Origin: Eutypella sp. D-1
Lineage: Eukaryota; Ascomycota; Sordariomycetes; Xylariales; Diatrypaceae
Assembly (NCBI GenBank): GCA_023313575.1
Contig: JAJTTP010000002.1
Location: 2,728,001 to 2,792,000 of the forward strand
Direction of reading: 5' to 3'
Length of the DNA: 64,000 bases
How positions within the stretch are numbered: the stretch's first letter is position 1; each line of letters begins with the position of its first letter. Shown piece after piece: positions 33,330-45,589 of this stretch. The notes below the pieces were generated by a model that was not told the DNA's origin, made no database searches, and was given only the letters and a program-made list of their open reading frames with translations. The position numbers were made by a program, and so were the translations under genes.

Positions 33330-36300
33330 CTATCTTCTCGTCAATTTTGAAAGACCCGCTCTCCTATTATCCACAGGAGGCTTCTGCAATACGGGGATAT
33401 TACTGCGACCTGGACTCGTGGGCGAGAGCGTCACCCTACTGTTCAGCTTCGCTTTTGCAGCCTGACACGGAAAACCGATGATTAGCAATAGAACAGTTCT
33501 CTGGAAATAACTGAGAAGACTTACCATTTCTGCCTTGGACATTGTGTTTTCCGTCTCCGGCTGATCCTTCTTCAGCGGACTCACCATGACGAACATGACC
33601 ACCCGAGAGCCCTTGGCTAGGCAGGGTTCGAGGACCCTGGTCAGCGTGTGCCCGGGCCTCTTGGGTCTGCCCTCCGCCAGGGCGGTGATGGTCTGGTTGA
33701 GCTCGAAGATGGAACCGTTGATCGCCTTCGACTCCTCTAGCCGCTGGCCAGTAGCACCCGTCTCCTTGGCTTTCTCGGACCCGGCGAGGTCGATGAGGTT
33801 CAGGATGCCCACTACTTCATTGCCCTTGGCAGGGCCTTTGAGCTGTGTTCTTTTGATCTTGAAGCAGATGATCAGGTGAGACCGCGAGGATGCGGCGTTT
33901 GCGTTCGTAGCGCCCACCGCGCGGTTGTCGAGTGCGGCCTCTATCTTCTGGCTAACATCCTCCTTGGACTTCATGGACACCAGGGTAGCCTCGTCGATGT
34001 TCCTAATGATGCCTCGCTTGTGGCCGGCGCACAGATCGATGAGATCGTTGATGTAAACCTCGACAACGGACATATTCAACGTGTATGTGTAATATTCATT
34101 CATCTCATTGATATTCTCGAACATCAAGGCCACCGATCGGTGGATAATGCCGTCGTTGGGATCATCGCGGCCCGGCGAGACTTTGTGATTCATCGTGAAT
34201 GTCTTGCCGCTACCCGTCTGCCCGTAACAGAAAACGCTCACTTTCTTACCGCTCAGCGCCGACATAGTCAACTGGCTGATCTCGCCAAACACGTCGTCAT
34301 TGGTGTCATCAGCAGTGAATATGCGCTCGCATTCGAGGAACTTGCTCGACTGCCGGATGCCCCCAGCAGCGGTCGCGCGCTCAGAGATAACCTCGATCTT
34401 CTGGTAGTGGTCCACGAACTCGCCTTGTTTAGGGTGGAAGTCCACGAGTTGTTCCTGGGGTGTGTTGGGCAGGGGAGGACGCACGCGACACATGACGCGG
34501 ATGTTACCCCTGAGCGTCTGCACCTGCTCGAAGAGCTTGCCCCGCCTCTCTTCTTCTATATCGGTCTTCTTCTTCAACTCTTCCACTCTCAGTGCCATTT
34601 TGGCCTTTTCTTCTTCCCAGTCGAGTTTCATCCGGTCTTTCTCCGATTGCAGCCTCTCTACCTGCGACTTCGCCTGCGTCGACTCGGCGCCGATAGAAGC
34701 CAGTTTTATCTCTAGGTTATTCTTATCATTCATCCAAGAAGCTTGTGACCTCTCGAGGAGTTCCTTTTTCGACTTCGCCTCTTCCAACGCGCGGGTTGTA
34801 ACCTCGTGGGCTCGTTTCTCGCTCTGAAAGCGTTCTGTTACATGTCGAAACTTTTCCACCATGTCGCCCGCCTGATTCTCCATATCCTTCGCCATCATCT
34901 CTTTCTGTTCATGTATATCTTTCAACCTGGCTTTCTCCTCTTCCCTCTCTCTCGCGAGCTCCGCTTTTTCCCGTTCATACTGGGCGCGGAGCTCGGCCTT
35001 CTCGGCTTCCACCCGCGTCTGAAGCTCGGTCGTTTCCTCGCGCATTGTCTTCCGGAGATCTGCTTTCTCTTGCTCTGCTTTCTTCTCGTACTCTTCCCTT
35101 TCGCTTCGCATTCTGTCGCGGAGCTCGGCGTTCTGTTGTTGCAAGCTACTCAGGAGCGCTGCATTCTCTGAACTTAGGACATTGGACTCGACGGACTCCG
35201 TGATCGCTAACTCGGCACTCTTCTGCTGCTCCTCGATTCGCTGCAGTAGTCGGTGTATGTCTACGAGTTGGCTTTGTAGTCCAGGATCGGGCTCGACTTG
35301 GCGGTTCCTCTCGAGAGCCTGTAAGACCTCTTGATGCTTTTGATCAAGGTTTTCCTTCCCGGGTTGGTCGCTTCCTAATTTGTGCACGGCGATTTCAACC
35401 TTCTCAATCTGGGTCTTGAACTCGCTCTCCAGGTCGTGAAGTCTTTTTAGCTGTTCCTCGTGCTTCCGAGTCAGTTCTTCCCTGACGTTCTGTTGGGCGT
35501 GGGCGTCCTTGATCAGGTTCTCTATGGCAGTAAGCGATCGAATCTGCTCTTCATGTCTACCGGAGAAGTCCTGAGTGCCGATCCCCTTCACAAGACCTTC
35601 TATAGCATCTAGTGCCTCCATCTGCTTTTGGTGGCTCCGTTCGAGCTCTCCATTAAGCGGTTCTTGGGCGTTCAGCTCTCTCACGAAGTTCCCGATGGAC
35701 TTCAGCTCTTGAATCTGCTCCTGGTGTTTGAGATCCAGATACTCCTTATCAGGCTGCCGTTCATCCAGGTCCTTCACGACGTTCTCGATCGCAGCGATGG
35801 CTTCACTTTGTTGCTTCTGGTTTTGGACGATATCTTCCTGACTGTTCATCTCCGCTAGCAGACCTTCAATCTTCTCTAGGATCTTGACCTCCTCTTCATG
35901 ATTATGTATCGCGTGCTCCTTATCGAGATGACGGGCGTCCACTTCCTCTAGGCTCTTTGAAATCTTATTGAGTGCGTCGATTTGCTCCTGGTATCTGGCA
36001 CTACTGTTCTCGCCCAGCTGGCGGGAATCCATTTCTTCGAGGCGTTTGTTGACAGTCTGAAGAATTCCAACCTGCTCTTCGTGCCTGGAGGTAGCGTACT
36101 CTTTATCCAACTGTCGCCCTTCTATACCTTCCAGCTTTTTGCCGATCACATCTAGCGCTCGGGCTTGCTCCTGATAGTGCGTACCCGCGTTCTCATCTAG
36201 CTGTCGGGCATTCATCTCTTCGATGTATTTTTTGACAGTTGCGAGACCTTCGGAGTGCTCTTGGTAGTGCGTACTCGCGTTCTCATCGAGTTGCCGAGCA

Positions 36301-38294
36301 TTCATTTCTTCGACGTACTTTTTAACAGTGGCTAGGCCTTCGGACTGCTCTTGATAGTGCATGCTGGTATTCTCGTTTAGTTGACGGGCATTCATTTCTT
36401 CAACGTATTTCTTGACGGTGTTGAGGCCTTCAGAATGCTCCTTGAATCTTGCAGTAGCTGAATCTTTATCCAATTGGCGAGAGTCCATTTCATCCAGCCG
36501 TTTGACCATTGCTGTGAGGGTGCTCATCTGCTCTTGGTGTTTATCATCGGCACTCGTGTCTAGCTGTCGAAGCTTTATCTCCTCGAGCGCTTTGTTCACT
36601 GTGTTGAGCGCCTCGATGTGCTCCTGGTATCTTGAAGCAGCGATGTCCTTGTCGAACTGACGAGCATCCATCTCCTCCAGTCGTTTCGAGATCACGGTGA
36701 GGGCACTGATCTGCTCCTGGAATTTGTCACCGAAATTCTCGCTCAGCTGCCGAGCATCTATCTCTTGCAGGTGTTTTCTGACCGCGCTGAGTGTCCCCAT
36801 CTGCTCTTCATATACCGCAGCAGCTTGTTCCCTCTCTAGTTGGCGCGCATCCATGTCCTCGAGGCGCTTTGCAATCTCGTTGAGGGATTTTAGCTGTTCC
36901 TCGTAGCTGACTGACGCGCTCTCCTTGTCCAGCTGGTTTCCACCTAACTCCTCGAGGCGTTTCTCGATTGCCTGTAATGCCTTGATCTGTTCTTCGTATT
37001 TGGTCGGATCGATTCCCTGCTTGAGTTGGTGGGTGTGCAGATCCTCTAGTCGCTTCTCGATGGCATCAAGTGCTTTTACTTGCTCCTCGTACCTTTGCGT
37101 TGCGTTTTCCTTGTCTAGCTGCCGCGCTCCCATCTCATCGAGTTGTTGGTGAATGGTCTCGAGCGTTTTGCCTTGCTCATCGTGTCTCTGCAGAATATCG
37201 TGGCCGTCTATCAGGCGAGCGTCCATCCCCTGAATATAACTTTCGATGGACTGCAGTTGTCTCAACTGTTCTTCGTGCGCCTGTTTCAGCTCATCTTTGT
37301 CTGGCTGCTGATTTCCGATTGTCTCGAGGAGTTTCTCCGTTGCTCGAATCGCATGAACCTGTTCGCCATGTTGTCGGATTAGCTCAGACTTTTCAGCCTT
37401 ATGGCCATTGACCTCATCCTCCAGTTTCTGGACACTTCTCGCAAGACTTTCGAGTTTCTCCACCGCGCTAGCTTTCTGCCGGACACTCTGGTCGTACCGC
37501 CGTGCCAAGTCGGCATAGCTCTTTTTCTGATTTGACTCGGAATTCTTGAGTTCGCTATTATGTTCCCTTTGCGCTGCTTCAATCCTTTCTTTATACATCT
37601 GTTTCAGCACCTCATTGCTTTCGATCTGTAGAGTGAGCTTCGCATTCTCCTCCTTAGCGGCATTGAGGCGGTCAAGCAATTTTGCGTTCTGAGTCCCCAA
37701 GTCCAGCGTGGCTTCGAGGCGTGTTTCTAGAACGTGTTAGGTGTCTTTGTGTTCGGAGAAGTAGAAGTGACTAGGAGACCCACGGCTCTCATTGCTATTT
37801 CTCAAGTATTGCCGAAGGTCCTTCTGACAGTTGAGATTACCAGTGAGCATATGCTCTATATGCTCTAACTTCGTATCTAGACCCTTAATCGATTCGTCGG
37901 AGTTCGTGGCTAGCATATCAGAAGCATCGGATGCGAAGTCAATACATGTCAAAGGACGGATTTCATTGCGGCAATAAAAGCACTATAAGGATGACGTACA
38001 GCTGAAGTGGCCCTGAGCTTCGGTCGGCGATACTGTGGGCTTGACCGGACTTGTTAATCGCGGGACGGACGAACTGGCAATGTCGGAAGTTCGAAGTTTT
38101 GGTATTCGCTCTTGCCGATAACCTCTGAAAGCACGTTTAATAGGTGATAACGTTTTGTCGGTGCTCATCACGGACTCCCAGTATCTCTGGGAGGCGCCAG
38201 GTTTAGACCTGTCTGGCTTGGAGCCATAAGCCCAAGTACCACCTCCAGATACCCCGGGCGCCTCATAGTCATATTTCGCGTAGAAGAAAACCAT
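33330..38294 (-). CDS. C-terminal-motor kinesin (kinesin-14) with repeat-built stalk
   Basis: A minus-end-type microtubule motor by architecture. Four exons, 38294-38000, 37909-37841, 37726-33525 and 33461-33330, join in phase to 1,565 residues. The first ~100 residues are basic and Ser/Pro-rich, a possible microtubule-binding tail. A very long coiled coil follows. Roughly residues 280-830 are about twenty 30/31-residue repeats of the type YEEQ-x3-L-x2-I-x-KRLEEMDARQLDKE. Then come conventional Glu/Lys heptads and the neck/motor start LRGNIRVMCRVRPPL. Motor motifs: P-loop GQTGSGKT, switch I ASSRSH, switch II DLAGSE. The end of the motor is divergent: the usual HVPYRxSKLT is reduced to RPGHTLTRVL, and SLRFA is missing. 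The last intron (33524-33462) is 63 nt and has no stop, so its retention would stay in frame. Confidence 0.88.
35400..37240 (-). repeat. coding tandem repeat, 90/93-bp period, kinesin stalk
   Basis: About twenty copies of a 30- or 31-codon unit. Most are old and diverged. Three neighbouring units at about 36170-36440, reading (L/I)-x-TVKKY(V/I)EEMNARQL(D/N)EN, are nearly identical, which points to recent duplication by unequal exchange or slippage. Copy-number variation between strains is likely. Confidence 0.85.
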
Positions 38295-39974
38295 TATTCA
38301 TCGCCCACTACTTCGTCAAACTACGTATAAGGCGTGGAGCTAGCAGGCGCGGCAGAGAAAAGCTATGCGGGAAGCTATCTCACCAGGTTTGAACCCAGTA
38401 AACCCTACAGCTTGTAATTCCTCTGTAGCATAGATAGGCTCCAAAGGCACCTGATCCGGAGAGCAAAGGAATATCATCCAAAGAAGTGATACTTGCATCA
38501 CCCGCAAAGTGTCCTTTGTAGCTAGGCCGGGCTAAAACGCACTCAGCCGTGGTACGGGGTTTGGATAAAGGGGTTGCCTTTGCCTTGTGTGTCCCGGCAC
38601 AATTAGCTCTTAAACAAAGGCTAATGATAAAGTTCCAACTCCGCGCATCAATAGTCTTTACTATTTGGTATTTCAGCAGATGAGTAGAACGAAGCTCAGG
38701 CCTACCCGCCCTCTTGTTGCAGTATTCAGTAGTTAGGCCGGCGAAAGTGAGTGCCGCGTTCACAAGTCTTAGGATTGGCATCATGATAGTAAATTATGCG
38801 TTAGCCCCATCATAATCGAAAAAAGTCCTAAGATTATATTGCGATACGTGATGGAAAGACAACCTCGAATAGGGGAGACTATGACACTGCTTCCTTCGTA
38901 GACATGTGTGGGGACGCTATCTACCTCTATTAGTAGTGGAACAATATACAATGCCAGTCCTGATCTAGATGAAGTTCTCATTATTTCTTCGTATGGTAAA
39001 CATGGTAAAGTATGGCACCAGTCACTGCTTGTGTGTCAGTTCGTCATTTATGCCGTAGAATCGAATCGTAACATGGTGGTAGGCCTACTCGTGGAGCTAG
39101 TCTAGTCCAGATATGAGCCACCACTACTCTACTCTTCCAAGACTGTTATATGACATGAAGGGTTCTGTTACATTGCATTTACCAGGCACCTCAGCCATGT
39201 CCTGACGTTAGTGGTTCCTCGGTTTGTCAATAATAAAACCCATCATTGACGAGTGTCTATCTACGTGACCGTCGGATCGAGTTGTCGAGTGATGAGCAGC
39301 TATGCACATCCCGAACGGCCCTTCAACTACTACAACACAGCCAAGGGAAACCAACTTGCGATGATAATCCTCCAATCTCCTTCTCGCTAAAGTACCGAGG
39401 GCACTGACTAACTTAGCTGCGTTTGGAAACAAAGGGCCCAAGAAAATTATATCAAGCCAAACATCATTATGATTGCGTGTAATGCTACCTCAGACCTCTC
39501 TTCCGGAGAGCCTGGGCGATGCTCATTTCTATCCCGTTCGGGAGGAGGGCACTTGGGGGAAGAGAGGGGATCTGCCGGTTAATATAGCCGGAATACACCC
39601 GTGCGGAGTTCCGCCGTCGCATTGCAGGGCGGTGCCTGCGGTCTCCGCAGCATAAGCCGGGGGGGGTAGGGGTAAACAGGAACAGACTACGAAATCTTTC
39701 GAGATCTGCGTTCGAATATCTCATGTTGCGGGTGTTACGACCGTAATATTCGTATTTGGACCGTATCATTCGTATTGGGAAGGGATCCAGGGGTTCTTAA
39801 TGACGCAGGACCTCGAACCCTCATAACCATCTAGCTCGCTCGTCAAACCGATCTCTAATTCTCCTAGTGTAATGGGAAAGGTTGCACATGTGTTAGGTAG
39901 CTTACCTATCAGCGTCTTTGTCTTAGGCAGTATTATCTTCGCCATTTGGCATTTCCTAGTGCATCACAAAAACA
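38295..39974. other. intergenic, largely empty
   Basis: A 134-residue frame (38380-38784, minus) shows no motif and I do not call it. A pair of adjacent 20-bp repeats lies at 39739-39778, about 200 bp before the beta-xylosidase ATG. Nothing else seen. Confidence 0.5.
39739..39778. repeat. tandem 20-bp repeat in the beta-xylosidase promoter
   Basis: Two directly adjacent units, GACCGTAATATTCGTATTTG and GACCGTATCATTCGTATTGG, agree at 17 of 20 positions. The pair lies 197 bp upstream of the ATG at 39975. Confidence 0.7.
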
Positions 39975-42378
39975 ATGGAGCTCCACAAAGGCTGTTGGGC
40001 ACTAGCTGTTGTGGCCTTATTCGGGACCCATGCTCGTGCGGTGATGCAGTTCCCAGACTGCGTCGGCGGGCCCGAGGTCCTGACGGGCAATCTCGTCTGC
40101 GACACGTCTGCTTCCCCGGCCGCGAGGGCCGAGGCCCTCATCGACGCGTGGAATATTACCGAGAAGCTTGTGAATCTGGTAGAGTGAGTACAGAAAATAC
40201 ACATTGGTGATCAGGCGGGTTGCTGATAACTGCAAATTAAGCAAGAGCCCAGGAGTCGAGCGGTTGGGTCTCGCGGCATATGACTGGTGGAATGAGGCTC
40301 TGCACGGGGTCGGCAATTCGCCCGGCGTCGAGTTTGCGGATTCGGGCGAGTTCTCCCACGCGACCTCGTTCGCTAGCCCGATACTGCTCGCGGCAGCGTT
40401 CGACGACGAACTCGTCCGCTCCGTGGCCGAGCTCATCAGTACCGAGGCTCGGGCATACAGCAATGCGGGAAAGGCAGGGCTGGACTACTGGACTCCGAAC
40501 ATCAACCCGTACAAGGACCCCCGATGGGGCCGGGGATCGGAGACCCCCGGTGAAGACCCGTTCCGCATCAAGGGGTATGTGAAGGCGTTGATTGAGGGGC
40601 TACAAGGGGATGAGAACACTACGAAGGTGATATCAACCTGCAAGCACTACGCGGCCTACGACCTGGAGCGCTGGGAGGGGACCACGCGGTACGACTTCGA
40701 CGCCATCGTCGGGATGCAGGATCTGGTCGAGTACTATCTGCCGCCGTTCCAGCAGTGCGCGCGGGACTCCAAGGTCAAGTCCATCATGTGCTCGTACAAT
40801 TCGGTCAACGGCACGCCAGCCTGCGCGAGCACGTACCTAATGGAGACGGTGCTGCGTGACTTCTGGGAATGGACGGACGAGAATCAGTATATCACCAGCG
40901 ACTGTAACGCCATCGTCAACTTCCATGACGACCACAACTATACCGAGACGGCAGCGCAGTCTGCCGCGATTGCGTATAGAGCTGGCACGGATACCGTCTG
41001 CGAGTATGACTCTATTACTGACGTGCAGGGTGCGTGGGATCAGTCCCTGCTTCCGGAGCAAGTCATAGACCAAGCACTCCGTCGGCAGTACGAGGGTCTG
41101 ATACGGGCCGGGTACTTCGACCCCGCAGAAGATTCGTCCTATAGGTCTCTAGGCTGGGAGGACGTGAACACCCCGGAGGCGCAGGATCTTGCGCTTCAAT
41201 CCGCTGTCACGGGACTAGTGCTGAAGAAGAACGACGACAACTCCCTACCTCTTAAGGATGACGATGCGTCGCTCGCGCTTATCGGGTTCTGGTCTAACGG
41301 TACCATGGCGATGCTGGGAGGCTACGCCGGACCGCCTCCATACTTCCACGGGCCATGGTTTGCTGCCGAGGCACTCGGCAAATCCACTTTTGTCGCAGGA
41401 GGCCCTATCGCGCCGGATGGCTCCAGAGAGGATACGTGGACGACGCCGGCGCTCGAAGCGGCCGAGCAAGCAGACATCGTGATTTACTTCGGAGGAAACG
41501 ACATGTCTGTCGAGTCTGAAGATAAAGACCGGACCTCGATTGCCTGGCCATCGGCTCAGTTGGAACTGGTGGAGAAAATCTGTGCTCTGGGGAAACCCTG
41601 CATAGTGGTTGAGCTCGGAGACCAGAATGATGACACGCCACTGCTCGAGAACAAGAATATCTCTGCCATCTTGTGGGCAGGCTTCCCCGGGCAAGAGGGA
41701 GGCACTGCGATATTCGATGTCCTAACCGGCAAGACACCCCCTGCAGGCCGCCTCCCAACTACTGTCTATCCGGCTGAATACGTCGACCAGGTCCCAATGA
41801 CAGACATGACGTTGCGGCCCAGCGAGGAGAATCCCGGCAGAACGTACAAGTGGTACGAAGATCACGTGCAGCCGTTTGGTTTCGGGTTGCACTACACCAC
41901 TTTCGAGGCATCATTTGGATCCGAAAGCGCGCTCGAGAAGACATATGAGATCAGCGATCTGCTAGGCGACTGCACGTCTAAGTATCTCGACCTCTGCCCG
42001 TTCGACGACATCCAGATTTCTGTGAAGAACACCGGCGAGGTCGCGTCGGACTTCGTGGCGCTGCTTTTCCTAGCCGGGGAACACGGACCGGCGCCATACC
42101 CGCTCAAAGACCTCGTGGGGTATACCAGAGTCAAAGGGCTGGAGCCCGGGGATACGCGGGATGTTGCCGTGGGCCTAAGACTAGGAGAGCTGGCCCGCGT
42201 GGATGAGAAGGGAAACACGGTGTTGTATCCGGGAACATACGAGGTGCTTCTCGACGTGCCGACTCAGGCTACGGCCACGTTCGAGTTAGTGGGAGAAGCG
42301 GAAACCCTGATTGAATTCCCTCAGCCACCACCGGACCTGGGAGAGGGGAATGGGCATGACGATCTTTTTCAGTTTTAA
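39975..42378 (+). CDS. secreted GH3 beta-xylosidase
   Basis: Removes xylose from the non-reducing end of xylo-oligosaccharides outside the cell. Two exons, 39975-40183 and 40242-42378, join in phase to 781 residues. The intron (GTGAGT...TTAAG) restores the family segment [26 protein letters not shown] across the junction. A signal peptide covers residues 1-22 (cleavage after ARA). The GH3 catalytic domain has TPNINPYKDPRWGRGSETPGEDP, and the nucleophile Asp lies in ITSDCNAI. The second domain carries VESEDKDR, where the acid/base Glu is expected, and LWAGFPGQEGG. A fibronectin-III-like domain closes the protein (ISVKNTGEVASDFVALLF). Several N-glycosylation sequons are visible. A glucuronoyl esterase lies 3.2 kb beyond its stop. 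Confidence 0.93.
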
Positions 42379-43544
42379 TCGGGACCCGAAAGAAGTACGC
42401 CATAAAAAAGGGGGGGAGGGCGGAGGGGAGAGTCCATGTAGTAAAGGGGATTAGCCAGTCGGGGACCCAAGTAGAAACGAGAGAGAGAGAGATGTTGATA
42501 CAGGTCGTGTGAAAATACAGAAAGGCTGCTGCAATCAATTGGATTCCCATCTCATTGCTTTCGGTGAGGGATATGATACGTGCAAATCATGACGTCGATA
42601 TCAAAAAGACGACCCGCCGGAGTGGAAATATTGCAGTCGCAGAGGTTGGAAATCTTTGGCCCGCGATGGAACATATCAGGGTTATTAAGCTTGGCTCATT
42701 ATGCGCACTTTTATACGAACATGTACGAAACTGGAAGTACATAGTTAAGCATAATTTTGTTTGGCGCAACAGCTCCGGTTCAAATTTGTAAATAAAAGGA
42801 CTTCCCGATGTCAAACTCGACACAGTAAAACTACTTAGGTATTCATCCCGTCATGAGAGAATTCCCCAGATGCACTTGCCTACCAACATACTCCGCTGTA
42901 TAATTGCTGCTTTCGTCGAATTAGGTGCTTGGGCAGCCAATCAACCGGATAGAACGGCCTGAACAGAAACCCCGAATGCCCAAGGTACCTACAAATACCG
43001 TACAGATATACCCGCGTAGCCATGTAGAAATGGATGGCACTAAGTCGTAAAAGGTAAGACTTTAGAACTAGGAATCCATCTATGGAAGCTGGAATTCCCA
43101 GATTTGGTTAAACCGATCTGAAAGAATCCCTGCGGTACTTTGGCATGCACAAGTAAATAAGCTCCTCTAGCTCCAGGGCTTCCACTTGGAACCTTCAAGG
43201 TTCTTATAAACCTATTTTGGTACTTAACTAGTATTATACGAACAACTCTCACAACTCACAACTCCTATAACAACAACAACCTTCTAGGAAGAAAGGAGGA
43301 AAAGGATTTCCCTGCGCTCAAAGATCCACCCCAAAAAGACGCGATCATTTTCCTTTCTTTGAATGGCTCTCGGCTCCATTGGTATCTCTAACTACCTAGG
43401 TATCGAGCTATGCTATCCGGCGTCTACAGTATATCGCGGTATAGACGGGCATAGACGGGTATAGACGACTATAGCCTCCTTAACAGCCGGGAAGCTTGCC
43501 TACCCGCCTACCTATGTAACAAGCCACACTACGCTCTTACCACA
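42379..43544. other. intergenic, promoter of the ZIP gene
   Basis: Includes a 10-bp tandem repeat at 43441-43470 and pyrimidine-rich leader. A 78-residue frame at 42555-42791 has no motif. No gene seen. Confidence 0.55.
43441..43470. repeat. 10-bp tandem repeat (ATAGACGGGY) in the ZIP promoter
   Basis: Three consecutive units, ATAGACGGGC, ATAGACGGGT and ATAGACGACT, plus a partial fourth (ATAG). They lie 75-104 bp before the ATG at 43545. The 10-bp spacing places each unit on the same face of the helix. Confidence 0.7.
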
Positions 43545-45095
43545 ATGGAGGTCCCCGGCAGCTTGAGAGGTTCGTCATTGAGCGACGCTACCATTAATTT
43601 AACTTGGTAACACATCAACTTACGATGTGTCCAATGTGTCTAATGTGTCTCTATCTCTGTTCTAGATATACGCTGGTCATCGATCCCTACCCATATCCTG
43701 CTTGCCGAACTCTCAAAACGACAACAGGACGATCCCGGAGGCGACGGCAGCACCAATGGCAGCACCGACGAACGGCCGGAGTGCGGCACGAAAGAGAGGG
43801 GCAACTACGACACTCCTCTCCATGTCTTCGCCCTATTCCTCATCCTCTTCCTCAGCACCGTATCATGCGGATTTCCCCTTTTCTCCTCCCGCCGCACTTC
43901 CAAGAGCCGTCGCACCAACTATGTCATCTTCCTCTGTCAACACTTCGGCACCGGCGTCCTGATAGCCACTGCTTTCGTCCACCTCCTACCCACCGCCTTC
44001 ATGTCCCTGACCGACCCCTGTCTGCCCTATACCTTCAGCGAGGGCTATAAGCCCATGGCTGGCGTCGTTGCCATGGTCTCTACTTTGATCGTCGTCGCCC
44101 TGGAATCCTACCTGACCACCCGCGGCGCCGGTCACGCGCATTCGCATAATCACGAATGGGAACCTGTCGACGAGGCTGTCGACGAGCAGCAGGAACCGCA
44201 CCATGGTGATCATGCGCGGGCATCTATGAGTGGTGGTGGCCTTGCCGCGAGAAGAGATAATAGCCACCGACCAGATAACATTGACATGGAAGATCTAGGC
44301 GCGCGCCAGGGACTGATGGCCGATGTTTCACCTCTTCCCACGTCAACACCACGAATTGCTGAGCCGCACAATCATGAGGATATCCGCGTACCTACCAAGG
44401 ATGACCGGCGCGACAGCAGCGACGACAGCGACGACGACGACGGCCTCGTCCTGAGCCTAGACGAACTCGACCCTAACACCAGCGACGAGGGCCAGTCCCT
44501 TGCGAGGCCACCCCAGAACCGTGGCTCCGCCAAGGAGCATGCCCCGGCCCGGCGGCAATCGGAGTCGACCATCAGGCCGCAGACGCCCAAGACGCCCGAG
44601 GAGCAGAAGCGGCTGATGCTGCAATGCATGCTACTGGAGGCGGGGATCCTGTTCCACAGTGTCTTCATCGGGATGGCGGTGTCGGTGGCGACGGGCCCGC
44701 CCTTCGTCGTCTTCCTGATCGCCATCGCGTTCCACCAGACGTTCGAGGGCCTGGCGCTGGGATCGCGCATCGCGGGCGTCGAGTTCCCGCGGCGCTCCGC
44801 ACGGCCCTGGCTCATGGTCCTCGCCTACGGCTGCACCACCCCGCTCGGCCAGGCCATCGGCCTCGCCGTCCACACCATGTACGACCCCCGCAGCCAGGCC
44901 GGCCTGCTCATGGTCGGCTTCATGAACGCCATCTCCGCTGGCCTCCTGCTCTTCGCCGGCCTCGTCCAGCTCCTCGCCGAGGACTTCCTCACCGATAAGA
45001 GCTACCGCTCCCTCAAGGGCACCCAGCGCCGTCGCGCTGGCCTCGCCGTCTTCACCGGCGCTACCCTCATGGCCCTCGTCGGCGCTTTTGCCTGA
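43545..45095 (+). CDS. ZIP-family zinc/iron transporter
   Basis: Moves Zn2+ (or Fe2+) into the cytosol across a membrane. Two exons, 43545-43569 and 43666-45095, join in phase to 484 residues. The intron has a GTTCGT donor and a TTCTAG acceptor. The tiny first exon (MEVPGSLR) supplies the only in-frame ATG before the first membrane segment. Early segments include VFALFLILFLSTVSCGFPLF and GTGVLIATAFVHLLPTAF, where the HLLP His is conserved. The variable loop after the third segment is His-rich (GHAHSHNHEW, later EPHHGDH) and acidic. The signature helices IAFHQTFEGLALGSR and GFMNAISAGLLLFAGLVQLLAEDF carry the metal-site His/Glu. Plasma membrane is likely but not shown. Confidence 0.9.
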
Positions 45096-45589
45096 GAAAA
45101 GACGGCGGATAATAGAGTTTTCGCGTCAAAGGGGTGGGGGCAGGCATCATATGCTACAGCTTCACTAATGAAAATTTATCAATTTCGTATGACCTTGGAG
45201 AGCTAGGGCGCTTTCTAATTGTCTCTTATTACTTACCTCATTTATTTATGGGTCGGGCGAAAAAAGGTTGAACGGGACTATTTCTACACGAAGTATGTGG
45301 GCGATCTGGGGGGTTTTGTATATACATTGGTATTCATCCTTGCATCAAGTTATGGCGTTGCTATGGTATGTCTCTGGCTGCTTGGGCTGGCTGGGTTATT
45401 CATTTACTAGTTATAGATGTATGATAAATTCCATGGATTCTCATAAAGTTCCTGAACTGCATATGCTTGACTTGACGTCACGGGTATTCATTTCACGATG
45501 TATTCTTGTTCCATTGCGTTATGTGTATTTACTATGTACGGTTTTCCAAAGCCACGCTAACCTCTCCGCATCCCGCTACCTTCCCATTC
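45096..45589. other. intergenic between convergent genes
   Basis: Presumed 3' UTRs of the ZIP gene and the esterase. Frames of 63-113 residues here are T-rich and motif-free. No gene seen. Confidence 0.6.

Noticed and set aside
38380..38460. tRNA-like B-box GGTTCAAACC on the minus strand
   Set aside because: The flanking bases do not form a T-stem and no acceptor or anticodon stem could be drawn.
38380..38784. 134-residue minus-strand frame between kinesin and beta-xylosidase
   Set aside because: No recognisable motif or splice support; could be chance in a 400-bp open stretch.
39795..39835. tRNA-like GGGTTCGAGG on the minus strand
   Set aside because: Loop spacing and stem pairing do not fit a T-arm.
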